Source of the DNA: Streptomyces sp. V2I9
GTDB lineage: Bacteria > Actinomycetota > Actinomycetes > Streptomycetales > Streptomycetaceae
Direction of reading: 5' to 3'
Length of the DNA stretch: 64,000 bases
NCBI RefSeq assembly: GCF_030817475.1
Contig: NZ_JAUSZJ010000002.1
Coordinates: 3,734,626 to 3,798,625 of the forward strand
The stretch's first letter is position 1. Each line of letters starts with the position of its first letter. The notes beneath the pieces are model-generated. The model saw only the letters and a program-made list of their open reading frames with translations, did no database searches and had not been told where the DNA came from. Shown one piece after another: positions 36,900 to 44,753 of the stretch. The position numbers and the translations under genes are program-made.

Positions 36900-37943
36900 T
36901 CAGGCCGAGGCGCGGCGCACCAGCGTGGTCGGGGTGATCACCGACTCCGGGACCTCTCCGTCGCCCGTGCGGTCCCGGTCCAGGGCGCGCAGCAGCAGCC
37001 GGGCCATCAGCCGGCCCTGGCCCTCGATCTCCTGGCCCACGGTCGTCAGCGGCGGATCGGTCTCCGCGGCCACCGAGTCCATGTCGTCGAAGCCGACCAG
37101 CGCCACCTGGTCCGGCACCGCGATCCCCCGCTCGCGCAGCACGCGCAGCGCGCCCGACGCCATCAGGTCGTTGGCGGCGAACACCGCGTCGAGGTCGGGC
37201 CGCCGCTCCAGCAGCTCCGCCATCGCCCGCGCCCCGCTCTCCACCGTGAACGCGCCGTCCGCGACGAGCGTCGGGTCCACGTCCACCAGCACGTCCCGGT
37301 AGCCGTCCAGGCGGTCCAGCGCGGAGGTCTGGTCGGCGGGTCCGGCGATGTGCGCGATGCGCTCGCGCCCCAGGTCCCGCAGATGCCGCACGGCCAGCCG
37401 CGCCCCGCCCCGGTTGTCCGCGTCGACGTACGGGACGGCCTGGTCGCCCGGATCGGCGGTCCAGCTGGGCCGGCCCCCGTACACCGCCGGAATCCCCGCC
37501 CGCCGGGTGATCGCGGGCACCGGGTCGTCGGTGTGCAGCGAGAAGGCGAGCGCGCCGTCGACGTGCCCGCCCGCCAGGTAGCGCGCTATCCGGTCGAAGT
37601 CGCCGGGCCCCTCCACCAGCAGCAGGACGAGCTGGGTGTCGTGGGCGGTCAGCTCCTTGCTGATGCCCCGGATCTGCTGGGAGAAGAAGGGGTCCGAGAA
37701 GAAGCGGGTCTCCGGCTCCGCGATGACGACAGCCACCGCCCCGGTGCGCCGGGTGACGAGGGTCCGCGCCGCGTGGTTCGGGATGTATCCCAGTTCCTCG
37801 ACCGCCTGGAGCACCTTGTCCACGAGTGGCTTGCGGACGCCGTCGCCCCCGTTGACGACCCGCGAGGCGGTGGCCCGCGACACCCCGGCGCGCGCGGCGA
37901 CGGCTTCCAGGGTGGGCCGGGACCCGGGGGGCTGCTCGGGCAA
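36900..37943 (-). CDS. cebR: LacI-family repressor of the beta-glucoside locus
   Basis: A 347-residue regulator. The N-terminal helix-turn-helix and hinge helix are visible (PTLEAVAARAGVSRATASRVVNG and NHAARTLVTRRTG), followed by a periplasmic-binding-protein-like effector domain. The TTG start at 37943 is supported by GAGGAG eight bases upstream. An operator lies upstream of it, so it probably represses itself, cebE and the glucanase gene, with release by a beta-glucan disaccharide. CebR is the expected orthologue by synteny; the altered operator leaves room for a distinct inducer. Confidence 0.88.
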   Translation of the reverse strand: MPEQPPGSRPTLEAVAARAGVSRATASRVVNGGDGVRKPLVDKVLQAVEELGYIPNHAARTLVTRRTGAVAVVIAEPETRFFSDPFFSQQIRGISKELTAHDTQLVLLLVEGPGDFDRIARYLAGGHVDGALAFSLHTDDPVPAITRRAGIPAVYGGRPSWTADPGDQAVPYVDADNRGGARLAVRHLRDLGRERIAHIAGPADQTSALDRLDGYRDVLVDVDPTLVADGAFTVESGARAMAELLERRPDLDAVFAANDLMASGALRVLRERGIAVPDQVALVGFDDMDSVAAETDPPLTTVGQEIEGQGRLMARLLLRALDRDRTGDGEVPESVITPTTLVRRASA

Positions 37944-38062
37944 GGCGGTCGCTCCTCGTCGACGGGGCGGCGATACGCGGGCGGGTGCGGGGTGCGCTGC
38001 GGTGCGTGTGCTCGGTGTCGTCGCCGGATCCCGTACAGCCTAGCGCCGGGCGCCGACCGCAC

Positions 38063-38076
38063 TGAGAGCGCTCCCA
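38063..38076. promoter_or_regulatory. LacI-type operator upstream of the repressor gene
   Basis: TGAGAGCGCTCCCA is a hybrid: its left half matches the cebE operator and its right half the CebR box. It lies 120 bases upstream of the TTG start of the repressor gene and indicates autoregulation. Confidence 0.75.
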
Positions 38077-38239
38077 CGCCGCGCGCCGGTGCGGCGGGAG
38101 GACGGGAAGCGGCGCCGCTCCGGAGAGGGTGACGGTCGGTGACGGTGAGGAGGTTTACCGGAACTGCGCCTCTTCCGGGCGACCTGCGCGTTGGACACGC
38201 TGGGTATGCATGTCCATCACGCAGAGTGGAAGGTGCGGC

Positions 38240-38482
38240 ATGGAAGCGATGGAGCGGCGCAGGGTGGCGGTCGAACGGGTGCGCACGGCGGAGGACGCCG
38301 TGGAGCGGTTGAAGGAGAGGTTCGCCGGGCTCGGGGTGAAGCTGCCGTCCCTGCGGGTCGATCCGGCCTCGTGCGCGGGCGACGAACCCGCGCCCCTGGT
38401 CGATCTGGGCCGCTGCAACATCGACACCGCGCTGCGGCTGTGCGAGGTGCTGGCGGAGAAGGAGAGCGGTCATGACGGGTGA
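38240..38482 (+). CDS. Small protein of the paired-gene family (B-type)
   Basis: An 80-residue, mostly helical protein (RVAVERVRTAEDAVERLKERFAGLGVKLPSLRVDPAS, then DLGRCNIDTALRLCEVLAEK). I know similar proteins only as Streptomyces hypotheticals coded next to the A-type partner. Its stop overlaps the start of that partner by 11 bases. Longer B-type relatives occur at 52069 and 55844. The ATG at 38240 is chosen because AAGGTG precedes it. Function unknown. Confidence 0.75.
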   Translation: MEAMERRRVAVERVRTAEDAVERLKERFAGLGVKLPSLRVDPASCAGDEPAPLVDLGRCNIDTALRLCEVLAEKESGHDG

Positions 38483-38708
38483 GGGATGCGCGCCGGGTGC
38501 ACCCGAGGCGGGCGCGTTCGCGGTGGACGCGCGGGACGGCCGGGTGGGCCGGGTGGTCGGCCGGTCCGGTCCGGGCCTGCGGCTGCGGCCGCCCGGCGGC
38601 GGGCCGGAGTGGGAGTGCCCGTCGGAGGCGGTGCGGCCGGCGCCGCCGGGGGCGGTGCTCCGGGCGCGGGTGGCGGAGGCCAACAGGGAGAGTCAGCTGC
38701 CGCGTTGA
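38472..38708 (+). CDS. Small protein of the paired-gene family (A-type)
   Basis: A 78-residue protein with a short beta-barrel-like pattern: AFAVDARDGRVGRVVGRSGPGLRLRPPGGGPEWECPSEAVRPA, then a basic helix. It is clearly related to the A-type proteins at 51623 and 55402 (VGVFRGVAGPYWSLRPVGGGVEWE). The gene order here is B then A, the reverse of the other two sites. The family function is unknown; the fold may resemble PRC-barrel or SH3-like domains. Cotranscribed with the B-type gene. Confidence 0.8.
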   Translation: MTGEGCAPGAPEAGAFAVDARDGRVGRVVGRSGPGLRLRPPGGGPEWECPSEAVRPAPPGAVLRARVAEANRESQLPR

Positions 38709-38766
38709 GGCGGCGGCGCCGCGTCGGCCGCGTGGCGGTCCGGTCCGGACGGGCGGGACGGCGGAG

Positions 38767-38787
38767 CCGGCCCCTCCTCGGGGCCGG
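38767..38787. terminator. Hairpin between convergent small genes
   Basis: CCGGCCCC pairs with GGGGCCGG around a 5-base loop, midway between the A-type gene stop and the PRC-barrel gene stop. Confidence 0.5.
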
Positions 38788-38815
38788 GCCCGCCGCCGTT
38801 CGGGGGCGCGCCGGA

Positions 38816-39169
38816 TCACATGACGCGGAACGCCGTGTAGTAGGCGGACAGTTGATCGTGATAGGCCGGATCCTCGGTCTGCTGGTGCCGGTCGAACTCC
38901 GGGGAGTCCTTGACCTGCTCCTTGGTGAGATCGACGTAGACCTTCCGGTCCTCGGTGTCGATGTGCTTCACCGTGCCCGCAGGGAGCAGGACGTCCTTGC
39001 CGAAGATCCAGACGCCGGTGTCCACGAGCAGATAGGCCGAGCCCACCTCGTCGGAGTGCTTGTCGACCTTTCCGATACTGCCGTCGGTCGCCTCGACCGT
39101 GAAGCCGGTCAGGTCGCTGCCCGCGATATGACCGCTCGACGGCTGGTAGCCCCACAGGGAGTCGCTCAT
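38816..39169 (-). CDS. PRC-barrel domain protein
   Basis: A 117-residue protein with the PRC-barrel pattern: DLTGFTVEATDGSIGKVDKHSDEVGSAYLLVDTGVWIFGKDVLLPAG. PRC-barrels are small beta domains that bind RNA or partner proteins. The ATG at 39169 has AAGGAG five bases upstream. It stands alone, convergent with the paired small genes. Function unknown beyond the fold. Confidence 0.88.
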   Translation of the reverse strand: MSDSLWGYQPSSGHIAGSDLTGFTVEATDGSIGKVDKHSDEVGSAYLLVDTGVWIFGKDVLLPAGTVKHIDTEDRKVYVDLTKEQVKDSPEFDRHQQTEDPAYHDQLSAYYTAFRVM

Positions 39170-39540
39170 TGTGGCTCCTTTCGCGAAGGTCGCTCAGCGC
39201 ATTGTGCGGCGGATCATCGATATACCGGTGATATTTCCGCTGACCCTCGTGTGCCCGCGAAGGTGCGGCCCACACCTGGGAGGCACCCCGGTAGCAGCGG
39301 TGTGCACAGGGGCGGACGGGCAGGAGCGGGGTGGAGGGAGACACGGGACGGCCAGGTGCGGGGCGGTTCGGTGCGGGGTGGAAGAGGAGCGGTAAAGGTG
39401 CGGGAAAGGAAGGTGCACGTCGGTGCCCCGTGTTTTTCCGTGCGCGGGAAATACTCGGATGATTTCCGCTCCGGACCGGTCGCCGCCGGCCGGAACCGGA
39501 ATGGTAGGAAGGGCCGACCCCGAAGGACGGAGAACAGACG
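39170..39540. other. Intergenic region of 370 bases between PRC-barrel and phytochrome genes
   Basis: Divergent promoter region with no gene. The part near 39190-39250 is AT-richer than average and contains ATCGATATACCGGTGATATTT, typical of a promoter for the PRC-barrel gene; the right part is purine-rich. Short open frames here use rare codons. Confidence 0.5.
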
Positions 39541-42003
39541 GTGTCCGATGACGTACGGGGTTGGCTGACCCCGAGGGCGGTGACGGCCGAGGCCGGCGTC
39601 AGCCAGGAATTCGACCTCTCGCAGTGCGTGCGCGAGCCGATCCATCTGCTGGGCGGCGTCCAGTCGTACGGGGTGCTGATCGCCGCGCGGCTGGACGACG
39701 CGGTCGTGGACACCGTGAGCCGGAACGCGGCGGACGTGCTGGGCCGGGCGGCCGGGGATCTGCTGGGCCGTCCGCTCACGGAGCTGATCGGCGACGAGCA
39801 GTGGGCCCTGGTCCGGGAGAGCACGTCGGTCCTGGAGGCCGCGGTGGACCCGGCGTCGCCCGAGACGGGCCCGGACGGCGGTGCGCAGGACGGGCCCGCC
39901 TCTTCCGGCGTGCTGGCCCTGACGGTGAGGGGCGAGGGCGGGCCCCGGTCGTACGACGTGACCGTGCACCGCAACGGGGACCTGCTGGTGCTGGAGTTCG
40001 AACCCCGTGCCGTGGACGGGCCGTTCGTGTTCCAGAACTTCTACCCCAGGGTGCGGCGGGCCCTGCAGAAGCTCCAGGGGGCGTCCGACGTCACCGCGTG
40101 CTGTACGGCCGCGGTCCGCGAGGTCCAGGCGCTCACCGGGTACGACCGGGTGGTGGCGTACCGCTTCGACGGCCGCGACGGGCCCGGCCAGGTGATCGCG
40201 GAGGCGCGCAACGAGGGACGCGAGCCATGGCTCGGGCTGTGGTTCCCGGCCGCCGACATCCCGCCGCAGGCTCGCCGCCTCTATGCCCGCAACTGGATCC
40301 GGGTCATCGGTGACGTGGACGACCGCACGGTGGGGCTCGTCCCCGGGCTGCGGGAGAGGACGGGGCAGCCGCTGGACCTCTCGGCGTCCGTGCTGCGGAC
40401 CGTCTCCGGCTACCACCTGGAGTACCTCCGCAACATCGGGGTGGCCTCCTCCATGTCCGTATCGCTGCTGCACGACGGGGAGTTGTGGGGGCTGATCGCC
40501 TGCCACGGCGACGAGCCGATGCGGCTGACGCCCGAAGTGCGGGCGGCGTGCGAGTTCTTCGGGATCGCGCTGTCCCTGCAACTGGCCGCCGTCGCCGGGC
40601 GCGAGGAGGCGGACGAGCTGGCCCGCAGCCGCCGGACGCTCGCCACGCTGCTGGCCCGGTCGGCCTCCCTGGCCCCGGACGCGTTGATGCGGCCGGGGTC
40701 CGGAATGGCCGAACTGCTCGACGCGGACGGGGCGGTACTGCTGCGGGCCGCGGAGACGCTGACGGCGGGGGACCCCGTGCCCGAGGCGCTGCCCGGACTG
40801 CTGGCCCGGCTGGCACGGGAGGCGCCGGTCGGGGAGGTGTGGAGCACCGACCGGCTCCCCGAGGTGCTGGGTCTGGAGCGGGAGGAGGCGGAGGAGCGGG
40901 GGGTGCCCGCCGGACTCCTCTTCCTGCCGTTCAACCGGGACGGCGACCTGCTGGCCTGGTGGCGCCACGAACAGCCCGCGCCTCGGGAGTGGGCGGCGGA
41001 CCCGGCCCGCCCGGTGCGGACGGGGCCGGGAGGCGAGCGGCTGACCCCGCGCGGTTCGGCGGCGGTCTACCGGGCGACCGTACGGGGGCGGAGCATCCCG
41101 TGGAGCCCGGCCCAGCGGGTGGTCGCCGCCGAGCTGTGGCGGGAGGTGTCGGGACTGCTGTCCCGGCAGGTGGTGGCGCTGGAGGCGCGGAACACGGAAC
41201 TGTCCCGGACCAACGAGGACCTGGACTCGTTCGCGCACGCGGCGGCCCACGACCTCAAGGAGCCGCTGCGGGGGATCTCGAACGCCGCGGCGTTCATCGT
41301 CGAGGACGCCGGAGCCGTCCTGGACGCGACGTCCCTGCGCCGCCTGACCACCGTACGGCGGCTCGCGGAGCGCATGGACGGGCTGCTCGACTCCCTGCTG
41401 CACTTCTCCCGCCTGGGGCAGGTGGGCCTGGTGCGGGAGACGCTGTCGGTGGACGAGGTGCTCGACGACGCGCTGGAGGTGGCCGGGGGGCGGCTCGCCG
41501 AGCGCGGGGTGACGCTGGTGCGCCCGGAGCCCCTGCCCCGGCTGCGGGCGGACCGGGAGCGGCTGCGCGAGGTGCTGGAGAACCTGCTCGTGAACGCGGC
41601 CAAGTACGCGGCCGACGAGGGCACGGGGGAGCGCCGGGTGTGGATCGAGGCGGTACGGGTCCCGGCGCCGGCCGACGACGGTACGCGCGGAGAGGGGGGC
41701 GGCGACCCGGACGCGGGCGCGGACGGCGGCACGGTGACGGCTCTCGTCGTCCGGGACAACGGCATCGGCATCCCGGCCGGGCAGCAGACGGACGTCCTTC
41801 AGCTGTTCCGGCGGCTGCACCGCCGTGACGAGCGGGGCGGCGGTTCGGGCGTCGGCCTCGCCGTGGTCAAGCGGATCGTGGAACGGCACGGGGGCCGCCT
41901 GTGGCTGGAGAGCCCGGCCCCCGCACCGGACCCCGACTGCGGCGGCGGTCCCGGCACGGCCGTCTGGTTCACGCTGGGGGAGCGGCCGGAGGGCCGACCG
42001 TGA
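39541..42003 (+). CDS. Bacteriophytochrome sensor histidine kinase
   Basis: An 820-residue red/far-red photoreceptor. The PAS domain (1-130) begins with the biliverdin-binding Cys29 in LSQCVREPIHLLGG, the position equal to Cys24 of Deinococcus BphP. The GAF domain holds PAADIPPQARRLYARN (the DIP motif), the chromophore histidines in VSGYHLEYLRN and LIACHGDEP. The PHY domain has a PRGS tongue sequence. The histidine-kinase part has His570 in AAAHDLKEPLRG and an ATPase domain with DNGIGIP. The GTG start follows GGAG. No bilin-making heme oxygenase is nearby. The 3' end overlaps the convergent response-regulator gene by 35 bases. Confidence 0.94.
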   Translation: MSDDVRGWLTPRAVTAEAGVSQEFDLSQCVREPIHLLGGVQSYGVLIAARLDDAVVDTVSRNAADVLGRAAGDLLGRPLTELIGDEQWALVRESTSVLEAAVDPASPETGPDGGAQDGPASSGVLALTVRGEGGPRSYDVTVHRNGDLLVLEFEPRAVDGPFVFQNFYPRVRRALQKLQGASDVTACCTAAVREVQALTGYDRVVAYRFDGRDGPGQVIAEARNEGREPWLGLWFPAADIPPQARRLYARNWIRVIGDVDDRTVGLVPGLRERTGQPLDLSASVLRTVSGYHLEYLRNIGVASSMSVSLLHDGELWGLIACHGDEPMRLTPEVRAACEFFGIALSLQLAAVAGREEADELARSRRTLATLLARSASLAPDALMRPGSGMAELLDADGAVLLRAAETLTAGDPVPEALPGLLARLAREAPVGEVWSTDRLPEVLGLEREEAEERGVPAGLLFLPFNRDGDLLAWWRHEQPAPREWAADPARPVRTGPGGERLTPRGSAAVYRATVRGRSIPWSPAQRVVAAELWREVSGLLSRQVVALEARNTELSRTNEDLDSFAHAAAHDLKEPLRGISNAAAFIVEDAGAVLDATSLRRLTTVRRLAERMDGLLDSLLHFSRLGQVGLVRETLSVDEVLDDALEVAGGRLAERGVTLVRPEPLPRLRADRERLREVLENLLVNAAKYAADEGTGERRVWIEAVRVPAPADDGTRGEGGGDPDAGADGGTVTALVVRDNGIGIPAGQQTDVLQLFRRLHRRDERGGGSGVGLAVVKRIVERHGGRLWLESPAPAPDPDCGGGPGTAVWFTLGERPEGRP

Positions 42004-42418
42004 TCGCGCCGTCCGGCTCGCGGGGCAGCCAGTAGTCGACCGCTCCCTGAAGGACGGTCCGGAACAGCTCGAAGTTGACCGGCTTGTAGATGTAGCTGTC
42101 CGCGCCCGCCGCGTAGCAGGCGTCCTCCTCGGCGGAGGCCGTGGAAGAGGTGAAGACGACCACGGTCAGCGACGCGCACGCGGTGTGGGCGCGCAGCTGC
42201 GACAGCAGCGTCAGGCCGTCCACGCCCGGCATGTTCAGGTCGAGGAGCAGCAGGTCCGGGGTCCGGGCGTCCGGGTCCAGGAGGCGCGGGAGCACCGCCT
42301 CGCTGCGCGGGGTGAACTCCAGGTCCACCAGGGGGCGCGAGCGGGACAGGGCGCGCTGGATGGCCTCGGTGTCCTCCTCCGAGTCCTCGACCACCAGGAT
42401 CAGTCCGTCACCGGTCAT
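41969..42418 (-). CDS. Single-domain response regulator (Rcp1/BphR-like)
   Basis: A 149-residue receiver domain with no output domain. The acidic pocket is in LVVEDSEEDTEAIQ, the phosphoacceptor aspartate in LLLLDLNMPGVDG, the Thr/Ser in VVVFTSSTA and the lysine in YIYKPVNF. This subclass (Rcp1-like, with Glu-Asp-Ser-Glu-Glu-Asp) is the usual partner of phytochrome kinases. It overlaps the phosphatase gene start by four bases (ATGA) and runs into the end of the phytochrome gene on the other strand. Confidence 0.92.
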   Translation of the reverse strand: MTGDGLILVVEDSEEDTEAIQRALSRSRPLVDLEFTPRSEAVLPRLLDPDARTPDLLLLDLNMPGVDGLTLLSQLRAHTACASLTVVVFTSSTASAEEDACYAAGADSYIYKPVNFELFRTVLQGAVDYWLPREPDGAITVGPPAAPPA

Positions 42419-44253
42419 CGCGTCGCCGCCTGTTCGAGCTGGGCTTCCAGGGGGGTCAGGTCCTCGGAGGATGCCGGGTCCCCGGAGGGCGAGGTGCCGT
42501 TCCAACGGGCCACGAGCAGGGCGATGTCGTCCTGCCCGGAGGCGCGGAAGGTCCTGGCCTGCCGGGCCAGGGTCTCCGCGATACGGGCGGCGTCGCCGCC
42601 GCGCAGGGCCGAGAGGCGCTGCGGCAGGACGCTCTCGAAGAACGTGCCGTCCGCCTCCCGCGCCTCCGTCAGCCCGTCGGTGAACAGCACGAGGGCGTCG
42701 CCGGGGCCCAGGGAGTCCTCGTGGCTCTCGTACGCCACGTCGTCCAGGACGCCGAGGAGCAGCCCGCCGGAGACGATCTCGCCGATGGAGCCGTCCGCGC
42801 GGAGCACCAGGGGGCGGGGGTGTCCGGCGCTGCACGTGGTGAGCAGAGCGGTGCCGTCGGTGCGGGGCGTCATCGTCACGACGACCGCGGTGAGGAAGCG
42901 GCTCGCCCTCTCCTGGCGCAGCGCCCGGTTGAGACGGCTCAGCGCGGTGCCCGGTTCGGTGCCCTCCTCCAGGAGGGTGCGCAGGGTGTGCCGGGCCAGC
43001 CCGGTGAGGGCGGCGGCCTCCGCGCCGCGCCCGCAGACGTCGCCGATGAGCACGGCGATGCTGCCGTCGGGGCGGGGCACGGCGTCGTAGAAGTCGCCGC
43101 CGACGTCGAGCATCGGGTCGCCGACCTCGTAGCTCGCCGACAGGTCCCACCCCGGCGCGGCCGGGAGCGTCGAGGGGAGCAGGTGCTCCTGGAGCGAGAG
43201 GACGGCGTGGCGGCGCATCTCGTACAGCAGGGCGTTGTCGATGGCGAGGGCGGCGCGGGAGGCGAGACTGTCGAGGAAGGCGGTGCCGGGCAGCCGGTCC
43301 TCGGCGCGCTGGTAGATGAAGGTGATGGTGCCCACGACGCGGTCGCGGGCGCGCAGGGTGCTGACGCTGACCACCGTGGGGTGGGGGTCGGCCGGTCCCG
43401 GCCCGGCGGGGGCGGACGTGGCGAACGGGGACCCTTCGAGGGCGGCGCCGCTCAGGAAGACCGCCTGGTCGGCGTCGCCGCGGCGGTCGAGCAGGGCCGC
43501 CAGCCACGGGTCGTCGCGGCCCACGGCCTCCAGTGCGCGCTGCTGCCGCACGGCCACATGGGTGGCGGCGACGAACTCGGGCCCGTCCTGGCGCAGCAGG
43601 TGGACGAGGCAGCCCTCCGCGACGGCCGGGACCGCTATCCGGGCCACCCGTCTGAGGGTGTCCTCGACGTCGAGGGACGAGTCCATCTGGAGCGACGCCT
43701 CGGCGAGCAGCGCGTCGGAGGCGGCCCGCCGGGCCTCACGTCCGCGCTGGAGGATGCCGGTGTGGCAGGCGACGATGACGTCGACGGCCTGCGCCAGGCG
43801 GCGGGCCACGCCTTCCGTGTCGGCCGAGGGGTCAACGGCGAGGCTGAGCGCCGCCCAGCCACGCCGGTCGAGCCGGAACGTGCACGCCACCACGGCGGCC
43901 CCCGGCGACTGCCGCAGGAACTCCGCCTCCGGCCACGCCCCGTCGTCGAGACCGGCGACGGCGGTCCGGGTCACGACCGGCTCCCCGTCGGGTTCGCGGG
44001 CGGCTGCCCCCGGCATCGAACGGGCCGCCGCGACGATCACCGGGGTGTCGCTCCCGGCGCTGAGGGCCCGCATGTACCGCAGGGTCGCGTCCTCGTCCCA
44101 TCGGGTGCCCACGACGAGGTGGACGCCCGGAGTGGCGAGGAGCGGCGCGTAGACGTCGTCCGCCAGCGCGCCGACCTCCTCGGCCCGCGAAGCGGCCTGC
44201 CAGAGCCGGTGCAGCGCACCGGACCAGGCGTCGTCGCCCGTACCTCTGCCCAT
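42415..44253 (-). CDS. PPM/SpoIIE-type serine phosphatase with GAF domain
   Basis: A 612-residue protein. An N-terminal region (1-180) of unknown fold leads to a GAF-like domain (about 190-350, LLAEASLQMDSSLDVEDTLRRVARIAV) and a SpoIIE/PPM phosphatase domain (about 370-590) with metal-binding aspartates in DVGGDFYDA, GDVCGRGAEAA and SGQDDIALLVARW. Such enzymes dephosphorylate anti-sigma antagonists in stress or light pathways. Cotranscribed with the response regulator; together with the phytochrome gene they form a light-linked set. Confidence 0.92.
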   Translation of the reverse strand: MGRGTGDDAWSGALHRLWQAASRAEEVGALADDVYAPLLATPGVHLVVGTRWDEDATLRYMRALSAGSDTPVIVAAARSMPGAAAREPDGEPVVTRTAVAGLDDGAWPEAEFLRQSPGAAVVACTFRLDRRGWAALSLAVDPSADTEGVARRLAQAVDVIVACHTGILQRGREARRAASDALLAEASLQMDSSLDVEDTLRRVARIAVPAVAEGCLVHLLRQDGPEFVAATHVAVRQQRALEAVGRDDPWLAALLDRRGDADQAVFLSGAALEGSPFATSAPAGPGPADPHPTVVSVSTLRARDRVVGTITFIYQRAEDRLPGTAFLDSLASRAALAIDNALLYEMRRHAVLSLQEHLLPSTLPAAPGWDLSASYEVGDPMLDVGGDFYDAVPRPDGSIAVLIGDVCGRGAEAAALTGLARHTLRTLLEEGTEPGTALSRLNRALRQERASRFLTAVVVTMTPRTDGTALLTTCSAGHPRPLVLRADGSIGEIVSGGLLLGVLDDVAYESHEDSLGPGDALVLFTDGLTEAREADGTFFESVLPQRLSALRGGDAARIAETLARQARTFRASGQDDIALLVARWNGTSPSGDPASSEDLTPLEAQLEQAATR

Positions 44254-44311
44254 GCCCTGCCCTCCTCCGCTGTTCGTCGGCCGCCCGTGTCCGTTCCCTG
44301 TCTGGCCCAGT

Positions 44312-44506
44312 ATGACCGGAGGGCCGGGATTCCGATCTGGGACCGGAGCGGCCGGACACGGGCAGCGCGCGTGGACCGACCTGATGCGTACATGGCGTGA
44401 ACGGGGCGTGCCGGGCGGGTGGCGAGCCGAGGTCGAGCCGGGAGACGGCCGACCGGACCCCGGCGATGATCCTTCGCGGGAGCCCGCCGAGCCGGGGACC
44501 GCCTGA
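44312..44506 (+). CDS. Doubtful small open reading frame
   Basis: A possible 64-residue protein (MTGGPGFRSG start). Codon third positions are GC-rich and the sequence RAWTDLMRTWRERGVPGGWRAEVEPGDG could be real, but there is no clear ribosome binding site and I recognise no family. It sits in the divergent region between the phosphatase and kinase genes and could be promoter DNA. The rest of this region (44254-44753) holds no other gene. Confidence 0.25.
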   Translation: MTGGPGFRSGTGAAGHGQRAWTDLMRTWRERGVPGGWRAEVEPGDGRPDPGDDPSREPAEPGTA

Positions 44507-44753
44507 TGGCCGGCAGCCGAACGCCGTTAGCATGGCCCCGAATTCCCGCCCCCGGAAGACAAGTTGTCCGGCGAGGCACGAACGGCATCGACACATGGGG
44601 AAGGGTGGACGAGCGCGCGAGGTCTTTGGCGGCCGCGGGCGGCCCTGGGCGAGGGCCCGTTCGCCAGGGGCGCCATGTCGCACATCCGATCACCACGGGG
44701 AGCGCGCGGCCGGCCGGACCATGGCCCCGTGCCGCAGGCAGCAGGCGGGGGAA

